Source: Prevotella sp. (GTDB lineage: Bacteria > Bacteroidota > Bacteroidia > Bacteroidales > Bacteroidaceae). From it: DNA of 34,754 bases. The stretch's first letter is position 1. Each line of letters begins with the position of its first letter. The notes below the pieces were generated by a model. It saw only the letters and a list, made by a program, of their open reading frames with translations, was not told the DNA's origin and did not search any database. Where the stretch lies: the NCBI GenBank assembly GCA_016291085.1, contig JAEEVW010000038.1, forward strand, positions 1 to 34,754, read 5' to 3'. Position numbers and translations under genes: made by a program. Below, piece after piece: positions 22,197-28,853 of this stretch.

Positions 22197-22555
22197 TCCT
22201 CATGCGAGGCAAATCCTGTTATAGAATCGGGATTTCTTCTTAAAGATTGTGAATTTTGCGATAATTTTTGTTAAGACATGGTGATTGCTTCATGTATGAC
22301 CATCTATAAAATAATCTGAATGTCGCTCGTTTTTGGCTTTTGCGGCCAAATATTTCCATTTTTGGCTCTCAGAAGCCATTTTTGGAATCAAAATAGCCGC
22401 AAAATAGCCGCAAATCGCCTATTTTGCACATAATTTTTCGCGTATTTTTACAAATTTGAGCGCATTTTTGCGGCTATTTTGCGGCTATTTAACATGGAGA
22501 TGAGAAAATTAACAGTAATTTAAGTTAATTTTAAGTTAATCAGCCTTAATTAGGT
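22197..22555. other. AT-rich intergenic region with nested repeats, no gene
   Basis: No ORF of note. It contains two CCATTTTTGG direct repeats at about 22355-22386 around a GGCT/AGCC dyad, the large inverted repeat at 22391-22490, and AAGTTAAT direct repeats near 22522-22540. It lies between a rightward gene end and a leftward tRNA terminator, so it is flanked by converging transcription. Confidence 0.7.
22391..22490. repeat. 24-bp perfect inverted repeat, each arm two 11-bp direct repeats
   Basis: The left arm 22391-22414 is AAATAGCCGCA twice plus AA. The right arm 22467-22490 is its exact reverse complement. The 52-bp spacer is AT-rich. There is no T-run after either arm, so it is not a standard terminator. 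Possible roles are a protein-binding array (integrase or excisionase arm sites) or an RNA hairpin. Confidence 0.8.
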
Positions 22556-22595
22556 CAAAACAAAAGTGCTGTAATCGTTTGATTATTAGCACTTT
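22556..22595 (-). terminator. Terminator of the interrupted tRNA gene
   Basis: On the - strand AAAGTGCT (22595-22588) pairs with AGCACTTT (22570-22563), with an inner TAATC/GATTA helix, then TTTTGTTTTG. It starts 5 bp after the tRNA 3' end, which fits a chromosomal tRNA terminator left behind at the integration site. Confidence 0.7.
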
Positions 22596-22600
22596 AGAAG

Positions 22601-22645
22601 GGTGCCCGGACGGGCTCGAACCGTCGACATTCAGAACCACAATCT
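22601..22645 (-). pseudogene. tRNA 3' half (His-like), probable attL of the element
   Basis: On the - strand the sequence gives an anticodon loop TTGTGGT (GTG, His), the 3' stem TCTGA, a variable loop, a perfect T-arm (GACGG/CCGTC around TTCGAGC) and the acceptor half CGGGCAC plus discriminator C, the base expected for tRNA-His. No matching GTGCCCG or D-arm exists on the 5' side, and the 5' anticodon stem is broken after AGA. This is what an integration event into a tRNA leaves at the far end. An intact tRNA would be expected at the right end of the element, outside the window. Confidence 0.6.
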
Positions 22646-22710
22646 CTGCCAGTAAACCTTTCAGGCCCTGTTTATTTGCTACGTTTTCATTACTTTTTAT
22701 TTCTGCGTTT

Positions 22711-22780
22711 GACGGAAATTTAGCGGAAATTTTTTGCGGTTTGCCTGTTTGGTCGAAACCGTTTCCGTCATTTTTCCGTC
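22711..22780. repeat. GACGGAAA repeats, two per arm, inverted
   Basis: GACGGAAA (22711-22718) and AGCGGAAA (22722-22729) face TTTCCGTC at 22762-22769 and 22773-22780. Each pair is spaced 11 bp start to start, the same period as in the repeat at 22391-22490. They lie just inside the putative att site, where integrase arm sites might be expected. Confidence 0.55.
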
Positions 22781-22800
22781 GCAATTCCACTTTTCTTTTT

Positions 22801-22850
22801 CCGCTGGACGAACCAGCGGGCATCGTTTCCTCGGTGGGGGGACCACCGAG
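22801..22850. repeat. Two adjacent GC-rich hairpins behind the repressor gene
   Basis: CCGCTGG/CCAGCGG (22801-22819, loop ACGAA) and CTCGGTGG/CCACCGAG (22830-22850, loop GGGGA) are perfect stems directly after the repressor stop at 22853. There is no T-run on the - strand, so they may protect the mRNA 3' end or act as a Rho-independent stop of unusual form. Confidence 0.6.
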
Positions 22851-22852
22851 CA

Positions 22853-23461
22853 CTATTGTTCCGCCGAGGGGCGGTCTCCTTCGTCGGCTGCGCCCATTTG
22901 GAATGGGTACTTTTCGAGCATGTCCTTGGACTGATAGGCGGACAGTTGGCGACGGAGGTCGGCGAGTTGTTCGCGGAGGTCGACGATGGTGGCTTCCCTG
23001 TCGGCGATGGTGGCGTCCTTGTCGCGGAGCTGACCTTGCAGGTTGAGGATCATCGCGTCTTTGTCAGCCAGACGGGCGTCCTTTTCAGCAATGGTGGCCT
23101 TGATGGCCTCGATGCGTGCGTCCTTTTCTGCGATGGTTTCGTCCTTGGAGGCGATGATGGCATTGGTGACGCTGCTTGGGTCGGGCATCATCATCTGGCG
23201 CTCGGTGTTATTATTCATAATAAGCATGTCGCCTTCGCCGTGGATGAGCCAGTTGGCTGAGATGATGGGGTAGGCCCGCTGGATGCGGACACAAATGTTG
23301 TCGGTAAGCACTTTGGCGTCTCCTGCCAGCATACGGGAGATGTTGGGTGGTGTTGAACCTATGGCTTCGGCCATGTCTTTCTGGGTGTGCAGGTACCCAT
23401 GTTCGCGGAGGAAGTTGAACGCTGCGTTCACTCTTTCCTTTTTCAAATTAATATTATCCAT
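22853..23461 (-). CDS. Phage-type XRE repressor with long C-terminal coiled coil
   Basis: 202 residues. The N-terminal 80 form a helix-turn-helix (THTQKDMAEAIGSTPPNISRMLAGD-like region) followed by ISANWLIHGEGDML, a common phrase in Bacteroidetes phage repressors. From about 105 to 180 the sequence is a heptad coiled coil made of near-repeats such as IAEKDAR, LADKDAM, LRDKDAT, IADREAT. There is no protease or cleavage domain, so RecA-driven autocleavage is unlikely. It is divergent from the early operon and so is the likely lysogeny regulator. Confidence 0.8.
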   Translation of the reverse strand: MDNINLKKERVNAAFNFLREHGYLHTQKDMAEAIGSTPPNISRMLAGDAKVLTDNICVRIQRAYPIISANWLIHGEGDMLIMNNNTERQMMMPDPSSVTNAIIASKDETIAEKDARIEAIKATIAEKDARLADKDAMILNLQGQLRDKDATIADREATIVDLREQLADLRRQLSAYQSKDMLEKYPFQMGAADEGDRPSAEQ

Positions 23462-23495
23462 AATAACTAAAAATAAGTTAATAATAACATAAATT

Positions 23496-23527
23496 TTTGC
23501 GGATAATAACTTTTCTTCTTATCTTTG
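23496..23527 (+). promoter_or_regulatory. Early rightward promoter of the element
   Basis: TTTG at 23496-23499 and TATCTTTG at 23520-23527 are separated by 20 bp, a good Bacteroidetes promoter. It drives the rightward operon and lies in the 240-bp gap between the divergent repressor and first early gene, where operators would be expected. Confidence 0.6.
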
Positions 23528-23701
23528 CAATCCCGTAAGTAAGTTGTAAACATCAGACAATCGGGTACAAGAATAGCCGTTTGACGCTGAACGCCCCTTC
23601 CACAAAGCATTCGCGCCAGTTTGCACAAGTAAAATCCAACTGCAAATATACGACTATTCTCCCGATTATTGTAAGATATAAGTAAACTTTTTAATTAATT
23701 T
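23528..23701 (+). ncRNA. Structured leader of the early operon
   Basis: About 170 nt lie between the promoter and ATG 23702. AATCGGG and AGAATAG (23559-23565, 23570-23576) pair with CTATTCT and CCCGATT (23654-23660, 23661-23667), a 14-bp stem with a 4-nt bulge enclosing about 77 nt. No ORF is seen. It could be a regulatory leader or a processed small RNA; the class is unknown. Confidence 0.4.
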
Positions 23702-23947
23702 ATGATTTGCGAAAAAGTAGGAAGAGCCGAGTGGCAGAGCATGAAAGTTGGCGACGTTCGCATCTATACGTTGCCTGACGAGAGGGCTAAGGAGGCTGCG
23801 CGAGTGGCCGCCCAGGACGTGAAGAAGAACGACCATTATGAGTTTCAGCGTTACTTCGAGCAGGACTTGCGACAGTTGCTGGGCGGTGATTTTGACGCGG
23901 TGGTGCCGAACATGGACACGACGATTGCTTTTAAGCGTATCAAGTGA
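23702..23947 (+). CDS. Early small protein of unknown function (81 aa)
   Basis: Starts MICEKVGRAEWQSMKVGDVRIYTLPDERAKEAARVAAQDV. This pattern (K-V-x-R-x-E-W, then a YTLP segment) is common for the first small gene of Bacteroidetes phages and mobile elements, but its function is not known to me. It is the first gene after the structured leader. Confidence 0.65.
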   Translation: MICEKVGRAEWQSMKVGDVRIYTLPDERAKEAARVAAQDVKKNDHYEFQRYFEQDLRQLLGGDFDAVVPNMDTTIAFKRIK

Positions 23948-24011
23948 CGTAGTGCGGAAGTGACGCAGGGCTGCGGCGATGCCACAGCATACAAGAAAAG
24001 GGAAAAAGGCT

Positions 24012-24323
24012 ATGGAGATTGAACTGAAGGAATTGTTGGCGCTGATGACGGACGCAGTGGATGCGGGAGTGCAGAAGTATGTGCGCTCTTGTGATCCAAA
24101 TGCGGACTACGTGAAGCAGGGCGAGGCGAAGCGCTACTTGCAGAAGCTGGGCTTCAAGGCGGCCATGCTGCAGCGGTGGACGGACAGCGGACTGCTGACT
24201 CCCGTGAAGACGGGCGACGCGCAGAATGCCTCGGTGCTCTACTCGCTGGCCGACATCAAGGCGCTGGTCAGTTCGGTGCGGCTGAAGGGCGTTGTCAACA
24301 AGTCGGACCACGACTACGTGTGA
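24012..24323 (+). CDS. Excisionase/MerR-like DNA-binding protein (103 aa)
   Basis: ATG 24012 is chosen over the longer frame start at 23979 because MEIELKELLALMTDAV is a natural N-terminus. The middle, YVKQGEAKRYLQKLGFKAAMLQRWTDSGLLTPVKTG, has the shape of a winged-helix MerR/excisionase domain (helix, turn, LQRWxxxGLL, wing). It may be an excisionase or early regulator. It is the second gene of the operon. Confidence 0.6.
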   Translation: MEIELKELLALMTDAVDAGVQKYVRSCDPNADYVKQGEAKRYLQKLGFKAAMLQRWTDSGLLTPVKTGDAQNASVLYSLADIKALVSSVRLKGVVNKSDHDYV

Positions 24324-24353
24324 GCCACTGCCTATAATATATAAAGGTGTAAA

Positions 24354-24497
24354 ATGATTGAGCCAGATGACACGATACGATTTCAGGCGAAGGATGTGCC
24401 GGACTTGCCCGAGGTGCAGAGGCCGAGGAAGCGGCAGCGCAAGCGTCTGGACATTCCCGAGCCGAAGGACTGGAGGCCGTTTGGCGGTGAGTGGTGA
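24354..24497 (+). CDS. Small basic protein (47 aa)
   Basis: ATG 24354, TGA 24495-24497. The centre is very basic (RPRKRQRKRLDIPEPKDWRPFGG). It follows the HTH gene by 30 bp in the same direction. There is no family I can name. Codon use resembles its neighbours, which supports it being coding. Confidence 0.5.
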   Translation: MIEPDDTIRFQAKDVPDLPEVQRPRKRQRKRLDIPEPKDWRPFGGEW

Positions 24498-24568
24498 ATA
24501 AGGCCATAAAATTACAATATATATTTCGGCTCTACCACAAGCCTTCCGTTCAGATAGAACGAGCAGGA

Positions 24569-24623
24569 GCACCGCCGCGAATCCGATTGCTGCCAACAAG
24601 ACGACAGCGGCGGTGCATTTTTA
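24569..24623 (+). terminator. Hairpin with T-run before the zinc-finger gene
   Basis: GCACCGCCGC (24569-24578) and GCGGCGGTGC (24607-24616) form a perfect 10-bp stem with a 28-nt loop, followed by ATTTTTATC. It may end or attenuate the first early transcript. The rest of 24498-24661 shows no gene. Confidence 0.55.
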
Positions 24624-24661
24624 TCAAAGAAGAAAACTTTTAAACGACATACTCAGGCGAT

Positions 24662-26248
24662 ATGACCGATAACGAAACGATATTGTGGCAACGATTTATG
24701 CAGGGTAAGGGCATTTTGAACAACTTTACCTACCTGTACGACGCGCACAAGTTTGACAAGCGCTCGATGGAGCAGTACCTGGATGACATCGCGGCGGAGG
24801 ACGTGATTCTGAACGCCTTCGACTTCACGGGTGCGGGCAATACCATCTTCGGCTTCAAATACTGGAAGGACATCGACGGCAAATGGCAGCAGAAGTTGGC
24901 CGAGTACCGCCAGACGGGTTCGGCTGACATTTCCGAGGAGCAGATATACTGCCCCCACTGTGGCCGTCTGCGTCCGAAGTCCGCGTTTGCTTTCAGTGCC
25001 AAGGGCGTGCTGCACAAGCACTGCCGTGAGTGTGAGGGCGGTTTCTGGGACAAGCAGAAGAAGGAGCGCGAGAAACAGGAGAAGGAACGCGAGAAACAGG
25101 AGAAGGCCGTGCGCCAACTGGAAAAGGAGATTGCCGAGAAGCAGGCGAAGTTGGAGCGCATCAGTGCCGGCATCGAGCCAGCCACGCCGCCCGACGGCAC
25201 GATTATCGAGAACAACCGCGCCGAGTCGGCCAAGCAGGAGATTGCCAGCGGTCAGGCCAATCTGAACAAGACCACGAAGGTGTGCGACCATTGCGGCAAG
25301 CGTAAGTTGAAGTCGGAGTTTCCTGCCAACCCCGCGTCGCCCGACGGACTGGATGCGTGGTGCAAGAAGTGTCAGACGGCTGCGACGAACGTCAGCGCAG
25401 AGGCCGACTTCCTGCTGGAACGTGAGGAACGCAAGCAGGCCGTCATCAACGACGCGACACCGAAGCCCGCCGCAAAGCCCGTCGTAACCACCGCGCCAAT
25501 CAAGCCAGACCGACTGGTGGCCCCCAAGCTGGGCGAGTACGACGCGACGCTGCATTATAAGAAAGGTCAGAAGTCGATAACGTTCAACGCCACGCTGTCG
25601 CAGCAGATCCGCGACGGCCAGTACACCAAGTGTATGCTGAACCCCGACCGCAGCCACCGCCAGTTCCTCATCTTCAACCGCGTGGAGGGTGCCAACATCA
25701 CGGGTGCCAGCAATCTCGCGCAGGGCCTGCTGAACGTCAACTCCGCTGATATTGTCCGCGCACTGGCCGTCCGCTTCAATCTGGACGAGGGCAGCAACTA
25801 CTACCTGCACATCACGAAGAACCTGGCACCGAAGGCCGACGTCATTACCGTCGAGGTGATGAAAGTGCGCACGCTGGAGGAGTATGTCCGCATCGTGGAA
25901 CAGCGCGAGGAAGCCGCCAAGAAGGGTCAGCCAGCCCCCAGCGACGACGTGCCGGAACAGGAGGACGAAAACGACGCTGAAAACCGATATGATATGTCGG
26001 TTGGCAACCGTATTGAGGATTCGGTTGGCAATCGAACTGATATATCGGCTGAAAACCGTCCTTTGTTGGACTTCGGGCTCGACTTCGGCGACGGCCAAAG
26101 TGCGCCACCTAATCCCGAGGATGTCATCCAGATGATTATTGACCGCCACCTCGTCACAGAGCGCGACATTGCCGCCTACCTCTGCCGCAAGGGCTGGGAG
26201 CTGCACGAGCCCGTGGTGGTCACGAAACTGAAGAAATTTACGGTATGA
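24662..26248 (+). CDS. 528-aa protein with two four-Cys zinc knuckles and a coiled coil
   Basis: Cys97/Cys100 with Cys121/Cys124, and Cys208/Cys211 with Cys234/Cys237, form two similar zinc-binding units (CxxCG...K...F...CxxC) of the kind found beside HNH or DNA-binding domains in phages. A charged coiled coil (about 128-170, KERE/EKQE repeats) separates them. A globular region follows (about 285-415), then a low-complexity stretch with a repeated S-V-G-N-R motif (about 440-465) and a final helical domain. Function unknown; nucleic acid binding is likely. It overlaps the IF-1-like gene by 4 bp. Confidence 0.75.
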   Translation: MTDNETILWQRFMQGKGILNNFTYLYDAHKFDKRSMEQYLDDIAAEDVILNAFDFTGAGNTIFGFKYWKDIDGKWQQKLAEYRQTGSADISEEQIYCPHCGRLRPKSAFAFSAKGVLHKHCRECEGGFWDKQKKEREKQEKEREKQEKAVRQLEKEIAEKQAKLERISAGIEPATPPDGTIIENNRAESAKQEIASGQANLNKTTKVCDHCGKRKLKSEFPANPASPDGLDAWCKKCQTAATNVSAEADFLLEREERKQAVINDATPKPAAKPVVTTAPIKPDRLVAPKLGEYDATLHYKKGQKSITFNATLSQQIRDGQYTKCMLNPDRSHRQFLIFNRVEGANITGASNLAQGLLNVNSADIVRALAVRFNLDEGSNYYLHITKNLAPKADVITVEVMKVRTLEEYVRIVEQREEAAKKGQPAPSDDVPEQEDENDAENRYDMSVGNRIEDSVGNRTDISAENRPLLDFGLDFGDGQSAPPNPEDVIQMIIDRHLVTERDIAAYLCRKGWELHEPVVVTKLKKFTV

Positions 26249-26544
26249 AACATAGAGAACGAAAACACCCAGACGTCAGGCCGGAGGTACGCTCGGGCGG
26301 TGCCGGACCGAGTTATAAGCGGAAAAAGGACATCCTGACTGCCGACGGCGAAATTATCGAGACGCTGGGCTACGAGAACTTCCGCGTCGAGCTGGACAAC
26401 GGCATCACCATCCTCGCCACCGTCGGCGGCAAGATGCGCCTGAACCACATCCGCATCGTCACCGGCGACCGCGTACAGGTCGAGCTCTCGCCCTACGACC
26501 TGAGCCGAGGACGCATAGCATTCAGATATAATCACAGAAAATAA
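26245..26544 (+). CDS. infA: Translation initiation factor IF-1 paralogue with N-terminal extension
   Basis: 99 residues. From about residue 33 the sequence is a clear IF-1 OB fold: GEIIETLGYENFRVELDNG, then GGKMRLNHIRIVTGDRV and SPYDLSRGRIAFRY. The basic residues of the family that contact 16S rRNA in the A site are mostly kept. IF-1 proteins are normally about 72 aa; here a basic 30-residue extension (MKHRERKHPDVRPEVRSGGA) precedes it. The host infA normally lies in the ribosomal protein operon, so this is an extra, element-borne copy. Its role in the element is unknown. It is coupled by ATGA to the zinc-knuckle gene. Confidence 0.9.
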   Translation: MKHRERKHPDVRPEVRSGGAGPSYKRKKDILTADGEIIETLGYENFRVELDNGITILATVGGKMRLNHIRIVTGDRVQVELSPYDLSRGRIAFRYNHRK

Positions 26545-26556
26545 AATATTACGACT

Positions 26557-27165
26557 ATGGCAAAGAAAGAAGAACTTACACCGAACAGCTCCGTTGTGGT
26601 GGACGGAATCGAGATTAAGACCTACAAGCGGGAGATTACCAGTTGTAACATCATCGAGGTGGAGGTCGGTACTACCGGCCACATGGGCGGCGACGCAGGT
26701 CACGGTGGACGGACGTATCTGAAGATTCGCAACCTGTCGAGTACGGATATGCGACCGAAAGCGTACAGTGATAACTATGGCCACAATCGTGTAGAAATTG
26801 TACTTGGCGGCGACACCGAGCTCGACACGTTCTACGAAGCGCTATGCTTTGCCGTCGAAGTGCTTGGCCACGAGACCGCAGGCGTTGACTACTGTGAACC
26901 GCAGATTTCCCATAAGGAGTCGCAGCAGATCAATTTCGCCATGTACATTAACGAACTTTGCGAATACTACCGCAAGAACCATACACTGAGCGGCAAAGGT
27001 AAAATCCGCGAGAAGTACCACGTCACCGACATCAGCGTCCAGCAGTTCTTCGAATGCGAACTGCACAAGGCCGAGGGTTACGTGCCGCAGGACTTCTGTA
27101 ACGAGGTCTATGCCTATGTGCTCGACACGACAAAAGCCATAGCCGCACCTAAATATAACGAATAA
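26557..27165 (+). CDS. Protein of unknown function (202 aa)
   Basis: Soluble. The N-terminal half (VVVDGIEIKTYKREITSCNIIEVEVGTTGHMGGDAGHGGRTYLKI) has a Gly/His-rich loop and may be a beta-sandwich or OB-like fold. The C-terminal half is helical. No family recognised. It lies between the IF-1-like gene (12 bp) and the radical SAM gene (6 bp), so it is probably part of the same functional group. Confidence 0.7.
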   Translation: MAKKEELTPNSSVVVDGIEIKTYKREITSCNIIEVEVGTTGHMGGDAGHGGRTYLKIRNLSSTDMRPKAYSDNYGHNRVEIVLGGDTELDTFYEALCFAVEVLGHETAGVDYCEPQISHKESQQINFAMYINELCEYYRKNHTLSGKGKIREKYHVTDISVQQFFECELHKAEGYVPQDFCNEVYAYVLDTTKAIAAPKYNE

Positions 27166-27171
27166 GAAAAC

Positions 27172-28155
27172 ATGAGCAAAGCATTAAAGATATTATCCCG
27201 ACCAAAGGGGAATGCGGAGGAATACGGACGATGGAGCGTGAACCCCTACATCGGATGCAGTCACCTTTGCAGCTATTGCTTTTTGAAGAAAGGCCCGTCG
27301 GGGTCTTATCTCGGACAGGATGCACCCGTGCTGAAGAAAGGTATCGTAAATGAGGAACATGCCTACCACCTGGCGATGGCAGAGATTATCGCCAACCGCG
27401 ACGAGATTATCCGCGACGGTGGACTGTTTATGACATTCACATCAGACCCGTGCGCACCAGAGACGCGGAATCTGTTCTTCCATATCGCCAGCAATGCGAT
27501 ACAGCAGGCAATACCTGTTACGATGCTGACGAAGAACGCCGACTTCTTCCAGTACCCCACGATGATGGCGATGATTGAGGACTCGAAGTATTTGATATCT
27601 CTGTCAGACAAAGGAGGAGAACGCATCATACTTAAAGGCTCGACGTTCTGCACGTGGCTTGGCGATATGCACCAACACCTCGTAAAGCCGTTGGTGGCTT
27701 TTGGTTGGACGCTGACAGATCACGATGAACTGGAACCAAATGCTTCGCCAAATACAGAGCGTATCGCCACAATGAAACGTATGAGCGATGAAGGTTTCAA
27801 GACTTGGGCCAGCATCGAGCCAGTCATCGACTTCCCTCACTCGCTTGACATGATATACCAAGCACTGAATGCGGGCTGTCAGCACTTCAAGATTGGACTG
27901 CTGACGAATAACACCCATGTGGTGCGCAAGGACTTCGAGTTTGGCGGGCATCATTTCGATGCTTATAAGGTGAACGACTGTCTGCATTTTGTCGAGGACG
28001 TGATGCGGATGACCAGTGGCAAGGCGACGGTGTATTGGAAGCAGAGCGTGCGCGACCTGCTGGAGACCATCTATACTCCCGCAGCCGTCGATGAGCTGCT
28101 TAATTATCCACATTCCGTCGGCAAGGACTGGAGTATGTTTGGTACAAAGGAATAA
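27172..28155 (+). CDS. Radical SAM protein, COG1533/SplB-like
   Basis: 327 residues. NPYIGCSHLCSYCF carries Cys29, Cys33 and Cys36, the CxxxCxxC ligands of the radical SAM 4Fe-4S cluster, in the phrase typical of the spore-photoproduct-lyase-like COG1533 group. Segments FTSDPCAPET, TKNADFF and SIEPVIDFPHSLDM fit the barrel. The enzyme would cleave S-adenosylmethionine to start radical chemistry; the substrate (DNA, RNA or protein) is unknown. It is the largest enzyme of the early operon, two genes after the IF-1 paralogue. Confidence 0.85.
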   Translation: MSKALKILSRPKGNAEEYGRWSVNPYIGCSHLCSYCFLKKGPSGSYLGQDAPVLKKGIVNEEHAYHLAMAEIIANRDEIIRDGGLFMTFTSDPCAPETRNLFFHIASNAIQQAIPVTMLTKNADFFQYPTMMAMIEDSKYLISLSDKGGERIILKGSTFCTWLGDMHQHLVKPLVAFGWTLTDHDELEPNASPNTERIATMKRMSDEGFKTWASIEPVIDFPHSLDMIYQALNAGCQHFKIGLLTNNTHVVRKDFEFGGHHFDAYKVNDCLHFVEDVMRMTSGKATVYWKQSVRDLLETIYTPAAVDELLNYPHSVGKDWSMFGTKE

Positions 28156-28157
28156 CT

Positions 28158-28346
28158 ATGAGCACGGACATCACATATTGCAACGGGAAGGACTGCATCC
28201 TGCGGAGCCAGTGCAAACGCTATCAGGACGGGCAGCGCATCATGGTCAACAGCAACGGCGACACCGACCAGTACTATTGGATGGACAACTGCAACCCCGA
28301 CGACCGCGACGGCTTTTGGGCAGCGGACGATAATAATAGAAAGTAA
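28158..28346 (+). CDS. Small Cys-containing protein (62 aa)
   Basis: Cys8, Cys13, Cys19 and Cys45 in TYCNGKDCILRSQCKRY ... DNC suggest a metal site. Similar small CxxxxC...C proteins are common in Bacteroidales phages, function unknown. Starts 2 bp after the radical SAM gene. Confidence 0.6.
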   Translation: MSTDITYCNGKDCILRSQCKRYQDGQRIMVNSNGDTDQYYWMDNCNPDDRDGFWAADDNNRK

Positions 28347-28347
28347 A

Positions 28348-28743
28348 ATGACGACTGAGACGAAACGGAAGGCCCCGAGGGTGAAGGGGCGGCAACAGTG
28401 GCCGGTGTCGCTGGACAGCGCCTACTGCTTCGAGCGCACCGAGGACGGCAGCGGGCTGGTACTGTCATTCGTGGGGGCTACTGGACCGTTCATCGACCGC
28501 ATCTTCCGCGCCATCACGGCGGGCGGCTACCTGTGTCGCGACTACCACCTGGACTACAAGCGCGTGGGGTTCTCCAGCAACAAGCACCACCACATCGTCT
28601 GGTACTGGCTGGCGGTGTTGGACGGCTACGACGACAACTTCCTTGCTCCCCAGCAGCTGTGCTACCTCGTCGAGCAGCACCTCCGCAAGCACGGCCACAT
28701 CGTCACACAGTACAAGGACATCAATAAGTTTTTGAATATATAA
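28348..28743 (+). CDS. Protein of unknown function (131 aa)
   Basis: Basic N-terminus (MTTETKRKAPRVKGRQQWPVSLDSAY), then a mixed alpha/beta sequence with LDYKRVGFSSNKHHHIVWYWL. No family recognised. Starts 1 bp after the preceding stop. GC-rich codon use matches the neighbours. Confidence 0.6.
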   Translation: MTTETKRKAPRVKGRQQWPVSLDSAYCFERTEDGSGLVLSFVGATGPFIDRIFRAITAGGYLCRDYHLDYKRVGFSSNKHHHIVWYWLAVLDGYDDNFLAPQQLCYLVEQHLRKHGHIVTQYKDINKFLNI

Positions 28744-28853
28744 CGACCGCAAGGCCGAGTTCCGCCAAGAGTTCGATAACGTCATCTGCACCGACAAGGC
28801 AATGGTGTGACACCCTCATTCGCCCTGACAACGTGATTAAGGAAAGGGCGTGT

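Noticed and set aside
22601..22675. Complete tRNA gene
   Set aside because: No 5' acceptor strand GTGCCCG and no D-arm are present on the 5' side, and two lower pairs of the anticodon stem fail. Only the 3' half is there.
22536..22853. 105-aa leftward ORF starting GTG 22853, overlapping the repressor stop
   Set aside because: It reads through two hairpins, the GACGGAAA repeats, the tRNA 3' half and its terminator; its IVVLNVDGSSPSGHP segment is simply translated tRNA sequence. I keep it as a small possibility only.
23000..23170. Repeats in the repressor gene as a CRISPR or DNA repeat array
   Set aside because: The 21-nt periodic similarity follows the coding heptads of a coiled coil; there are no spacers.
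24653..26206. 517-aa leftward ORF
   Set aside because: Antisense of the zinc-knuckle gene. It is Leu/Arg/Val-rich with no domain, as expected for a shadow of a GC-rich gene; the + strand protein has clear zinc sites and gene coupling.
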